13,793 bases of DNA from Candidatus Methylomirabilota bacterium (GTDB taxonomy: Bacteria > Methylomirabilota > Methylomirabilia > Methylomirabilales > 2-02-FULL-66-22). Shown here piece by piece: positions 1-6,467 of this stretch. The notes below the pieces were generated by a model. That model ran no database searches and was not told the origin of the DNA. It worked only from the letters and a program-made list of their open reading frames with translations. The stretch spans positions 1 through 13,793 of the forward strand of contig JACQXP010000119.1 in the NCBI GenBank assembly GCA_016208645.1, read 5' to 3'. The first letter of the stretch is position 1; each line of letters begins with the position of its first letter. The position numbers were made by a program, and so were the translations under genes.

Positions 1-93
1 GGTATCCGCGCGCTGGGGGCGATCACGCCCCTGGGCGGGGTCGCCTTCATTGCGGGATGGCTTACCCTAGCCTGGGCGGTGTGGCACGGGTAG
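1..93 (+). CDS. DUF423 family membrane protein, C-terminal fragment
   Basis: The first 30 codons are open from base 1 and end at TAG (91-93). The peptide contains RALGAITPLGG followed by a hydrophobic stretch ending near FIAGWLTLAWAV. This matches the C-terminal end of the DUF423 (YgdD-like) small inner-membrane proteins, in which the RALGxxTPxGG loop precedes the last transmembrane helix. The family has about 110-130 residues, so roughly three quarters of the gene lies upstream of the window. Its function is unknown. It converges on the lipoprotein gene at 150-569, with 56 bp between the stops and no clear terminator. Confidence 0.72.
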   Translation, partial: GIRALGAITPLGGVAFIAGWLTLAWAVWHG

Positions 94-149
94 TTCTGGG
101 GAGCATACGGGGAGGCTCTTGAACGCGCGGCCGAGCAGAGGCGAACGGC

Positions 150-569
150 CTATTTCCCTCCGTGGAGAGCGCTCACGATTCGGGCCTGGATGGACTCCGA
201 AGCGGCGCGGTCGCCGAACATCCCCATGCGAACCTTGACCGTGGTGGTATCGGTGCCGGTCGGTTCCACCTTCACGACGACCGACGTGTCGTCCGCCCGC
301 CGCGCCGTGATCGTCCCGCTGAGGGCATCCTTCTCCGTCTTGATCACCCGGATGTTCATCTGGTTCAGCGCGCTGACGGCGGCCGACCAGACCCGCTCGT
401 AGCCCCCGGCGTGAACCTGGGAGAGCTCTCCCTGGATATACGCCACGGTGCCCGCCCCCGCCCCCGCCCCCGCGCCCACCAGCAATACGGCGCATCCCTC
501 AAGGACCGGAAACAAGAGCAGGATCGCACCCAGCAGCCACGGCCGCACGCCTCGCCACCTCGAAGCCAT
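150..569 (-). CDS. DUF3568-type small lipoprotein
   Basis: 139 residues from the ATG at 569, which has GGAGG a few bases upstream; longer in-frame starts would put the signal peptide inside the protein. Residues 1-25 form a lipoprotein signal peptide: basic start, hydrophobic core, then lipobox LEGC with Cys26 as the predicted lipidated residue. A Gly-Ala tract (VGAGAGAGAG, about 31-40) and TVAYIQGEL follow, then a mixed alpha/beta domain with a KTEKDALSGTITAR strand. This arrangement fits the DUF3568 family of short periplasmic lipoproteins, whose function is unknown. The Gly-Ala tract is written by a GGGGCG hexamer repeated about four times, so slippage would change its length in frame. It is the last gene of a possible minus-strand group with 637-849 and 896-1789. 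Confidence 0.82.
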   Translation of the reverse strand: MASRWRGVRPWLLGAILLLFPVLEGCAVLLVGAGAGAGAGTVAYIQGELSQVHAGGYERVWSAAVSALNQMNIRVIKTEKDALSGTITARRADDTSVVVKVEPTGTDTTTVKVRMGMFGDRAASESIQARIVSALHGGK

Positions 570-636
570 TATTGCCTCCTCTCTCACGAGCAAACCCCAG
601 CACGCCCTGTCGCCGCGGTATCCTCGGGCCGGCTTT

Positions 637-849
637 CTAGGCCCCTTCCGCGGCTTGCTCGCCCAGAAGCACATTCGGAGCGCGGCGGCGATCCTTGCGA
701 CGGCGCTCCGTTTCAACCGGCTCACAGCCGGTGCGTCGCTCGCCGTGCCGACGGTCCAGGATTACCCGGATGTCCTTCCGTCCCCGCAAGGGGGGAGCCA
801 GTTCCCGTTGCATCTGGGCGCAATGGCGGCTGATGATCAGGGTATACAT
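637..849 (-). CDS. 70-residue Arg-rich protein with DRRxGERR motif
   Basis: 70 residues from the ATG at 849. The protein begins with a short beta-strand-like segment (MYTLIISRHC) and a helix (AQMQRELAPPL). It then has a strand DIRVILDRRHGERR (about 26-39) and a second basic cluster ETERRRKDRRRA (about 47-58). Small proteins with this receiver-like first strand plus DRRxGERR and a second RRxxDRR cluster recur in high-GC uncultured lineages, from memory rather than a search. No function is established. The basic clusters could bind nucleic acid, nucleotide or a partner, which is inference. The upstream bases are a G tract and not a textbook Shine-Dalgarno. It lies 46 bp after the isomerase gene and 67 bp before the lipoprotein gene on the same strand. 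Confidence 0.62.
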   Translation of the reverse strand: MYTLIISRHCAQMQRELAPPLRGRKDIRVILDRRHGERRTGCEPVETERRRKDRRRAPNVLLGEQAAEGA

Positions 850-895
850 GGACCCCCCCCCAGAGGATCGAATCAGGGTTCGTGACTGTCCAGAG

Positions 896-1789
896 CTACA
901 CACCCAGGCGGGCGGCCAGATTCTCCAGGAAGAGCTTGGACTCGCGGTACTGGGCATCCGGGTCGGGCACCCCGCCGACATCCACCGCCACGTAGCCGGA
1001 AAAGCCGTGCTTCTGGAGGGCCAGGAACACGCCGTCCCAGTCCACGCTGCCCCGCCCCAGCGCAAGGTGCTGGTTGGTCTGCCCGTCGTTGTCCGAGACG
1101 TGGAGGTAGTACACGCGGTTGCCCAGTTTCTCGACGCTGAGGGGGAGGATCTCCTTCTGCGCGTGCTGGTGGCCGGTGTCCAGGACGGCGCCGAAATTCT
1201 CGATGTCCACCGCATCCATCAGCCGCAGGAGCGCGTCGGTGTTGCTCACGATCTCGCCCACGCGGGGCTCCAGGCAAAACTTCAGGCCGGCCCGGTCCGC
1301 CTCGTCGGCGCAGGCCCCGATGCTGTCCACCAGCCAGCCCCACAGATCGTTCCAGCGGAAGGCCGGGTCAATCTTCACCTGGAACCGCTTCCCAAAGCTG
1401 ATGGCCTCCTGGTAGGGCGCCTCGCCCACGAACTCCAGCGGGGGGAGATAGCTGTCGGTCTGGATCGTGTCGCAGCCGAAAAAGGTGGCCGTCTCCACGG
1501 CGAGCTTGAAGAGATCCAGGGCGTGGACCCGCCGGCCCTTCTCCGGGTGGACCAGCTCCGGCAGCACCGGGCAGAAATTCACGACGCGCACGCCCAGGTC
1601 CTCGCAGCGCTTCTTCAGTTCCTTCCGCTCGTCGTGCACCGCACGGAGATTCTCTTCCCGCACTCCTTCCAGCTCCACGTTGGCGAAGCCGAGAGCGGCC
1701 ATCTCTTCCACCGCCCGGTAGGTGTCCGGCAGGCTGGGCGGGTAGCCGTACTTCGAGATGGCGTACAGCCAGCAGCAACTGATCTTCAT
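896..1789 (-). CDS. Sugar phosphate isomerase/epimerase-like TIM-barrel protein
   Basis: 297 residues starting at MKIS (ATG at 1789, GAGGAG just upstream). A start at 1915 would add an unstructured Pro/Arg-rich leader and is rejected. The protein has the pattern of the xylose-isomerase-like (AP endonuclease 2) superfamily. Candidate metal ligands are Glu174 in CLEPRVGE, Asp204 and His207 in LDTGHQ, His230 in YYLHVSDND, and Asp270 in YVAVDVGG. Many relatives have Glu at the last position. Usual length is 270-300, so it is complete. Members isomerise or epimerise keto-sugars, inosose or hydroxypyruvate; the substrate cannot be read from sequence. The SDR gene upstream on the same strand, 233 bp away, suggests a shared role in carbohydrate or polyol oxidation, which is inference. 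Confidence 0.85.
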   Translation of the reverse strand: MKISCCWLYAISKYGYPPSLPDTYRAVEEMAALGFANVELEGVREENLRAVHDERKELKKRCEDLGVRVVNFCPVLPELVHPEKGRRVHALDLFKLAVETATFFGCDTIQTDSYLPPLEFVGEAPYQEAISFGKRFQVKIDPAFRWNDLWGWLVDSIGACADEADRAGLKFCLEPRVGEIVSNTDALLRLMDAVDIENFGAVLDTGHQHAQKEILPLSVEKLGNRVYYLHVSDNDGQTNQHLALGRGSVDWDGVFLALQKHGFSGYVAVDVGGVPDPDAQYRESKLFLENLAARLGV

Positions 1790-2007
1790 GGTCGCTCCTC
1801 GTCGGTGAAGGACGGCGCGCTCGAAACCCGTCCGGTTGGTTTTCTCCGGATCGTCGGCGGCCGGCGGAGGCCCCGCCGGCGAAATTTCCACTTCCGGGCG
1901 AAAGAGTATGCCCACGGCGCCCCGGCGTCAAGGCGGTTCTATGTCGGCGGAGCCGTCAATCGCCTCCACTTGCGGGGGGCCTGGCAGCATCTCCGCATGG
2001 CGGGGGA

Positions 2008-2019
2008 CCTGTCGACAGG
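2008..2019. repeat. Perfect 12-bp palindrome CCTGTCGACAGG
   Basis: CCTGTCGACAGG equals its own reverse complement and lies 3 bp beyond the SDR stop codon, on the side facing the isomerase gene. It has no T-tract, so it is not a normal intrinsic terminator. It could be an operator half of some regulator or chance. The surrounding stretch 1790-2022 has no convincing gene. Confidence 0.3.
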
Positions 2020-2022
2020 GCC

Positions 2023-2769
2023 TCAGTAATCCGACCGGCCGCCGGAGACGTCGTAGACGGCTCCCGTGACGAAGCTGGCGTCCTCCGAGGCCAGGAAGGC
2101 AATGACCGCGGCGATCTCTTCCGGCGCGGCCAGGCGTCCCATGGGGACCTTGCTGGCGAGGATCGCCCGCTGCTCGGGGGTAAAGCTTCGCGCCATGTCG
2201 GTGTCGGTGAGGGCCGGGGTCACGCAGTTGATGGTGATGTCGTCCCGCGCCACCTCTTTGGCCAGGGACTTGGTGAAGGCGATGACGCCCGCCTTGGACA
2301 CGGAGTAGGCCGCCATGTTGGGGTTCCCCTCTTTGCCGGCGACCGAGGCGAGGCTCACGATCCGCCCCCACTTCCTGGACAGCATGGCGGGCAGGACGGC
2401 GCGGCTGCAGTAGAAGACGCCGTGCAGGTTGACGGCCAGCACCCGGTGCCACTCGGCGTCCGGAGTCTCGTGAACCGGGATCACCTCGCCCACGATGCCG
2501 GCGTTGTTCACCAGGATATCGATCTGCCCGAAGCGTTGTAGGACCGACTGCACCGTGGCGGCCACCTGGGCTGGATCGCTCACGTCCATGGGGCAGGCCA
2601 GGACCTTCCGTCCGGCCGCCTCCAACTCCGTGGCCGCGACCCCGGCGGCGTCCCGATTCACGTCGGCGACCACGACGGTGGCCCCCTCCGAGGCCAGCCG
2701 GGTGGCGATGGCCTTCCCGATTCCGCGCGCGGCACCCGTGACGATGGCAACCCGATTGGCAAAGCGCAT
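2023..2769 (-). CDS. Short-chain dehydrogenase/reductase (FabG-like SDR)
   Basis: 248 residues from the ATG at 2769, preceded by a strong GGAGG. Classical SDR landmarks appear in order: cofactor loop TGAARGIG (11-18), Asp36 after the second strand (VVVADVN), NNAG (88-91), Asn114, Ser142 in the LASVAG strand, and the YxxxK pair Tyr155/Lys159 (YSVSK). The C-terminus ends SGGRSDY. Asp36 favours NAD(H) over NADP(H). The length is typical for the family. It resembles 3-oxoacyl-ACP reductases, but many proteins of this type oxidise sugars or hydroxy acids. The neighbouring isomerase-like gene makes a sugar or polyol dehydrogenase at least as likely as a fatty-acid enzyme. All catalytic residues are present. 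Confidence 0.9.
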   Translation of the reverse strand: MRFANRVAIVTGAARGIGKAIATRLASEGATVVVADVNRDAAGVAATELEAAGRKVLACPMDVSDPAQVAATVQSVLQRFGQIDILVNNAGIVGEVIPVHETPDAEWHRVLAVNLHGVFYCSRAVLPAMLSRKWGRIVSLASVAGKEGNPNMAAYSVSKAGVIAFTKSLAKEVARDDITINCVTPALTDTDMARSFTPEQRAILASKVPMGRLAAPEEIAAVIAFLASEDASFVTGAVYDVSGGRSDY

Positions 2770-2847
2770 ACGCCCCTCCTTCTTCACCTCACGACTGTGG
2801 CTCGAATCAGATGGTCGCCGACAGACCCTGGACAAGATGACGGAGGG

Positions 2848-2877
2848 ATGATACGCGACGCTAGGAGGAGGGAGCAA
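2848..2877 (-). promoter_or_regulatory. Possible sigma-70-type promoter for the SDR gene
   Basis: On the minus strand, TTGCTC (2872-2877) and TATCAT (2848-2853) are separated by 18 bp. The -10 matches five of six consensus positions but the -35 only three. It would give a leader of about 70 nt for the SDR gene. Weak, found by eye. Confidence 0.22.
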
Positions 2878-2924
2878 CCGGCTTTCTGGCTTGGCACGGT
2901 CTTCAGGACAGCCCCGGGATTCGG

Positions 2925-2953
2925 TTGCCGGGTGCGTGTCACCGGTGTATTCT
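2925..2953 (+). promoter_or_regulatory. Possible sigma-70-type promoter for the PLP-enzyme gene
   Basis: TTGCCG (2925-2930) and TATTCT (2948-2953) are separated by 17 bp, each with four of six consensus matches, and lie 52 bp before the start at 3006. It would drive 3006-5561 if those genes form one transcript. Prediction by eye only. Confidence 0.3.
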
Positions 2954-3005
2954 TGCCCCTGCCGTCGCCATGACCCGATGTGCGACATAGGCCAAAGGGG
3001 ATGCC

Positions 3006-3977
3006 ATGCAGCCACCCACGCTTCAGGATGTCTATCGCGCTCGCCAGATCATCAGCCGGTACCTGGCGCCCACGCCGCTGCTCCGCTCTGCGGCGATGTC
3101 CGAGGTCCTGGGGTGCGAGCTGTACCTCAAGCTGGAGACGGTCCTGCCCATCGGGGCCTTCAAGGTCCGCGGCGGGATCAACCTCATGTCGCAACTGACG
3201 GAGGAGGAGCGGGCACGCGGCGTCATCACGGCCTCGACGGGGAATCACGGCCAGTCCGTTGCCTATGCCGCCAGGACGTTCGGGGTGAAGGCCATCATCG
3301 GCGCGCCCGACGGGGCGAACCCGGACAAGGTGGCGGCCATGCGCCGCCTGGGGGCCGAGGTCATCCTGCGGGGGCGGGACTTCGACGAGGCGCGGGAGTG
3401 GGTGGAGGAACGAGCCCGCCTGGAGGGGTACCGCTACGTGCATCCCGCCAACGAGCCGCTCCTCATCGCGGGCGTGGGGACCGCCAGCCTGGAGATCATG
3501 GAGGCGCTCCCCCAGGTGGACGTCATCCTGGTTCCCATCGGGGGCGGCAGCGGCATCAGCGGCCACTGCCTGGTGGCCAAGCGCATCAGCCCCACGGTGA
3601 AGCTCATCGGGGTCCAGGCGGAGAAGGCGCCGTCGGTGTACCTCTCCTGGAAGGCGGGGCGGAAGGTCCAGACGCCGGAGGCCGCGACCTGGGCCGAGGG
3701 CCTCATGACCCGGGTCCCCTTCGACCTCACCTTCGGGATCATCCGGGAGCACGTTGACGACATCGTCCTGGTGAGCGAGGAAGAAATGCGCCAGGGGGTC
3801 CGCTTCCTACTGGAGGCCGGGCACCAGCTCGCCGAGGCGGCCGGCGCCGCGCCGGCGGCCGCGGCGCGGAAGCTGAAGGAGCGCCTGCGGGGCCAGACCG
3901 TGGTTCTGATCGTCAGCGGAGGCAATATCACCCTGGACCAGCTCCGACGCGTCCTGACCGACCCGCAGCCCTGGTAG
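3006..3977 (+). CDS. PLP-dependent threonine/serine dehydratase-like enzyme (fold type II)
   Basis: 323 residues; the ATG at 3006 follows AAGGGG. An ATG at 3001 is out of frame. Lys53 in PIGAFKVRGG is the expected Schiff-base lysine. STGNHGQ (77-83) is the substrate-carboxylate loop, GGGSGISG (179-186) holds the PLP phosphate, and Ser304 in LIVSGGN sits where fold-type-II enzymes contact the pyridine nitrogen. There is no C-terminal ACT domain, so it resembles catabolic TdcB-type dehydratases, serine racemases, hydroxyaspartate dehydratases or the EutB group, not full-length biosynthetic IlvA. Expected chemistry is beta-elimination of a hydroxy amino acid to a keto acid and ammonia; the exact substrate is undecided. 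It is divergent from the SDR gene, and queF follows within about 50 bp. Confidence 0.88.
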   Translation: MQPPTLQDVYRARQIISRYLAPTPLLRSAAMSEVLGCELYLKLETVLPIGAFKVRGGINLMSQLTEEERARGVITASTGNHGQSVAYAARTFGVKAIIGAPDGANPDKVAAMRRLGAEVILRGRDFDEAREWVEERARLEGYRYVHPANEPLLIAGVGTASLEIMEALPQVDVILVPIGGGSGISGHCLVAKRISPTVKLIGVQAEKAPSVYLSWKAGRKVQTPEAATWAEGLMTRVPFDLTFGIIREHVDDIVLVSEEEMRQGVRFLLEAGHQLAEAAGAAPAAAARKLKERLRGQTVVLIVSGGNITLDQLRRVLTDPQPW

Positions 3978-4023
3978 GCGCGCCGTGGCAGGTGGCGCCG
4001 CCAGCACTGATTGGACGTTCCCG

Positions 4024-4428
4024 ATGCCGACGAAACCTTCGAAACAGCTCGAGACGTTCCCCAACCCGAATCCGGAGCGGGACTACGAGATCAGCTTCGA
4101 CTGCCCGGAGTTCACCTGCCTCTGCCCCCGCACGGGGCAACCGGATTTCGCCACGGTCCGGATCCGCTACGTCCCCGACCGGCTGTGCGTCGAGCTGAAG
4201 TCGCTCAAGCTGTATCTGTGGTCCTTCCGGAGCGAGGGGCACTTCCACGAGGCCGTGACGAACCGCATCCTGGACGATCTGACCCAGGCCACCCGGCCCC
4301 GCCGCATGACGGTCGTGGGCGACTTCTATGTGCGGGGCGGGATCCATACGATCGTGACGGCTACCTATGAGGCGCCGGGGCGGCGACGGAAGAGCCGAGC
4401 GCCGAGAGTGGAGAGCCGAGGGAAATAG
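4024..4428 (+). CDS. queF: NADPH-dependent 7-cyano-7-deazaguanine reductase (preQ0 reductase)
   Basis: 134 residues if started at the ATG at 4024, whose KPSKQLETFPNPNPERDYEI opening is typical of the family. A GTG at 3985 would add 13 residues without a better ribosome site. This is the short single-domain QueF that reduces preQ0 to preQ1 in queuosine synthesis in the cytoplasm. The thioimide-forming Cys34 lies in TCLCPRTGQPDF, the acid Asp41 seven residues later, the QueF signature ELKSLKLY at 57-64, and His75/Glu76 in HFHEA. The Cys-to-Asp (7) and Cys-to-Glu (42) spacings match the B. subtilis enzyme as remembered. The last 16 or so residues (GRRRKSRAPRVESRGK) are an unusual basic tail written by a heptamer repeat. 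No other queuosine genes are in the window. Confidence 0.94.
   Translation: MPTKPSKQLETFPNPNPERDYEISFDCPEFTCLCPRTGQPDFATVRIRYVPDRLCVELKSLKLYLWSFRSEGHFHEAVTNRILDDLTQATRPRRMTVVGDFYVRGGIHTIVTATYEAPGRRRKSRAPRVESRGK
4393..4420 (+). repeat. Heptamer array (AGCCGAG-type, four units) in the queF 3' end
   Basis: Four consecutive 7-bp units read AGCCGAG, CGCCGAG, AGTGGAG, AGCCGAG. They encode most of the atypical basic tail of QueF and end 6 bases before its stop codon. The GAGGG at the array's end (4418-4422) also serves as the likely Shine-Dalgarno for the next gene, which starts at 4434. Confidence 0.6.
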
Positions 4429-4433
4429 CCGCC

Positions 4434-5561
4434 ATGGGCACTGGGGAAATGGGGCGGATGCCCGGGCGGGGCGCGCTGGTCGGGCTGTTCGCCCTGCTGG
4501 CGGCCTGTGCACCCGCGGCCTGGGTCCCCGCCCAGGAGGGCACGGTTCACCTGCCGCCCGGCTTCCGCATCAATACCTTCGCCTCCGGCCTGGGCGCGCC
4601 GCGCTTCATGGCGGTGAGTCCGTCGGGCGACCTGTTCGTATCGATCCCGTCCCGTGGCCAGCTCGTGGCCCTGCCGGATCGGGACGGCGACGGGAAGGCG
4701 GACCGGGTGGTCCTCTATGCCGATGGGCTCAACCGCCCACACGGCCTTGCCTTTTTCCGCGGGTTCCTCTACGTGGCGGAGACGGGCGCGGTGGTCCGTT
4801 TTCCGTACCGCCCGGGAGACCTGACGGGGGGCAGGCCCGAGGTCGTCGTCTCCGATCTGCCGCCCGGCGGTGGGCACTGGACCCGGACGATCGCCTTCGG
4901 CCCGGACGGGAAGATGTACGTGTCCGTCGGATCCTCCTGCAACGTGTGCGAGGAGCGCGACCCGCGCCGCGCCGGGATCCTCCAGTTCACCCCGGACGGA
5001 ACGGGGGGCCGGATCTTTGCCCGGGGCATCCGGAATGCCGTCGGCATCACCTTTCACCCGCGCACCGGAGAGCTGTGGGCCGCGAATAACGGGCGGGACT
5101 GGCTGGGAGACGACTTCCCGCCGGACACCGTCCTCGTGGTGAAGGACGGCGCGCACTACGGCTGGCCGCATTGCAACGGCTCGCGGGTCCCCGATCCGGA
5201 TTTCGGCCGGCCGGACTTCTGCAAGACCGCGGCGCTGCCGGCCGTGGAGATCCAGGCGCACTCCGCCACGCTGGGGCTGGCCTTTTACACGGGGAACATG
5301 TTCCCCGCCGAGTATCACGCGGACCTCTTCGTCGGGTTGCACGGATCCTGGAACCGCTCCGTCCCGACCGGATACAAGGTGATCCGGATTCCCATGCAGG
5401 GCGGGCGGCCCGGCGCGCCGCAGGACTTCGCCACCGGCTGGCTCCAGGGGAACCGCGCCTGGGGCCGGCCCGTGGATGTGATCACGGGAAGGGACGGCGC
5501 CCTCTATGTCTCGGACGACCGCGCCGGGCTGATCTACCGCATCTCCTATTCGACCCGCTGA
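4434..5561 (+). CDS. Glucose/sorbosone dehydrogenase-like (PQQ-type beta-propeller) lipoprotein
   Basis: 375 residues from the ATG at 4434; in-frame ATGs at 4449 and 4458 are alternatives. A hydrophobic segment ends in LLAAC with Cys25 as a plausible lipobox cysteine, so the protein is exported and probably lipid-anchored. The remainder is a six-bladed propeller of the sorbosone/glucose dehydrogenase family. An acidic DRDGDGKAD loop (82-90) resembles a calcium site. GGHWTRTIAFGPDGKMYV carries the likely catalytic His148, and GIRNAVGI (198-205) holds the Arg that in soluble glucose dehydrogenase contacts PQQ. SSCNVC (Cys169/Cys172), Cys247 and Cys263 could form disulfides. Relatives oxidise aldoses or sorbosone with PQQ, though many have unproven activity. 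It starts 5 bp after the queF stop. Confidence 0.86.
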   Translation: MGTGEMGRMPGRGALVGLFALLAACAPAAWVPAQEGTVHLPPGFRINTFASGLGAPRFMAVSPSGDLFVSIPSRGQLVALPDRDGDGKADRVVLYADGLNRPHGLAFFRGFLYVAETGAVVRFPYRPGDLTGGRPEVVVSDLPPGGGHWTRTIAFGPDGKMYVSVGSSCNVCEERDPRRAGILQFTPDGTGGRIFARGIRNAVGITFHPRTGELWAANNGRDWLGDDFPPDTVLVVKDGAHYGWPHCNGSRVPDPDFGRPDFCKTAALPAVEIQAHSATLGLAFYTGNMFPAEYHADLFVGLHGSWNRSVPTGYKVIRIPMQGGRPGAPQDFATGWLQGNRAWGRPVDVITGRDGALYVSDDRAGLIYRISYSTR

Positions 5562-5637
5562 CAAGCGAAATCTGCGGATGAGTGAGAGGTCGGGTCTTGG
5601 CGTCTTTGTGGTAAGAGGTTCGGCATAGGTTCCTGGC

Positions 5638-6309
5638 ATGCGTATCCTGGTGGTCGAGGACGATCGGAAGGTCGCCAGCTTCATCCGGAAGGGGCTTACC
5701 GAGGAGGGCTACGCGGTGGACGCGGCTTCCGATGGTGAGACGGGTCTGGCCATGGGCCTGGACCGCCTTCACGACGTCATCGTTCTGGATGTGATGCTGC
5801 CGGGGATGCCGGGATTCCAGGTGGTCCGGGAACTTCGCCAGGCGAAGGTGACCACGCCGGTCCTGCTGCTCACGGCGCGGGACGCGGTGGAGGACAAGGT
5901 GCAGGGACTGGACGCCGGGGCGGACGACTATCTGACCAAGCCCTTCGCCTTCGCCGAGCTGCTGGCGAGGATTCGCGCCCTGCTGCGCCGCGGGACGGCG
6001 GCGCGGGCCCCGCTGCTTCAGGTCGCCGACCTCACCCTGGACCCGGCCATGCGGACGGTCACGCGTGGGAGACAGGCCATCTCGCTGACCAATCGCGAGT
6101 TCGCCCTTCTGGAGTACCTCATGCGGAACGCCGGCCGGGTCCTCACCCGGACCATGATCGCCGAGCATGTGTGGGACTATTCCTTCGACTCGGGCACGAA
6201 CGTGATTGACGTCTACGTGAACTACCTGCGGAAGAAGATTGATGCGGGCCGGGAGCGCAAGCTCATCCACACGGTGCGCGGGGTGGGCTACGTCCTGAAG
6301 GCGGACTAA
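5638..6309 (+). CDS. OmpR/PhoB-family response regulator
   Basis: 223 residues. The receiver domain (1-115) has the acidic pair Glu7/Asp8-Asp9, phospho-acceptor Asp51 in VIVLDVMLP, Thr79 in LLLTA, and Lys101 in YLTKPF. A winged-helix DNA-binding domain follows (about 125-222) with LTNREFALLEYLM, the VWDYSFDSGTNVIDVYV recognition region and the terminal HTVRGVGYVLK strand. The pattern is closest to CusR/CopR-like regulators of envelope or metal stress, which is suggestive only. The ribosome site is weak. The partner kinase starts 158 bp downstream rather than overlapping it, because a palindromic repeat lies between them. The preceding 76 bp (5562-5637) hold GTCTTGGCGTCTTTGTGGT, which looks like low-complexity intergenic repeat debris. 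Confidence 0.95.
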   Translation: MRILVVEDDRKVASFIRKGLTEEGYAVDAASDGETGLAMGLDRLHDVIVLDVMLPGMPGFQVVRELRQAKVTTPVLLLTARDAVEDKVQGLDAGADDYLTKPFAFAELLARIRALLRRGTAARAPLLQVADLTLDPAMRTVTRGRQAISLTNREFALLEYLMRNAGRVLTRTMIAEHVWDYSFDSGTNVIDVYVNYLRKKIDAGRERKLIHTVRGVGYVLKAD

Positions 6310-6316
6310 ACGGCAG

Positions 6317-6443
6317 AATGAAAAATTTCAAACCGACAACTGACACCCGGCCACGAGATTCGATCCAGCTCGGCAAATCGACTGCGGGCCGCGGGTTGCC
6401 TTCCGGTTTTGAATTGTCAGTTGTCGGTTGTCAGTTTTTCATT
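6317..6443. repeat. Inverted heptamer-repeat element between regulator and kinase genes
   Basis: A 29-bp left arm (6317-6345) and a 29-bp right arm (6415-6443) are inverted repeats matching at 25 of 29 positions, around a 69-bp spacer. The right arm contains three heptamers, TTGTCAG, TTGTCGG, TTGTCAG (6414-6434). The left arm contains their reverse complements. The ends AATGAAAAA and TTTTTCATT are perfect complements. The transcript could fold a long hairpin between the two genes, affecting the relative expression of kinase and regulator. Confidence 0.8.
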
Positions 6444-6467
6444 GGCTTTGGTGAGATCTGATCGCCC

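Noticed and set aside
450..476. GGGGCG hexamer repeat as a possible independent microsatellite element
   Set aside because: It encodes the Gly-Ala tract expected in this lipoprotein family and is in frame, so it needs no separate explanation.
695..2029. 444-codon plus-strand open frame over the isomerase and small-protein genes
   Set aside because: Antisense shadow of a TIM-barrel gene with clear metal-ligand motifs; product is His/Arg/Gly-rich without domains.
5562..5637. GTCTTGGCGTCTTTGTGGT as a promoter or repeat element ahead of the response regulator
   Set aside because: It looks like intergenic repeat debris, but there is no second unit or inverted arm here, and -35/-10 spacing is poor.
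4365..5684. Long minus-strand open frame (over 430 codons) opposite the sorbosone dehydrogenase gene
   Set aside because: It is a high-GC antisense shadow: low-complexity Arg/Pro/Gly-rich product with no motif, fully covered by a well-supported plus-strand gene.
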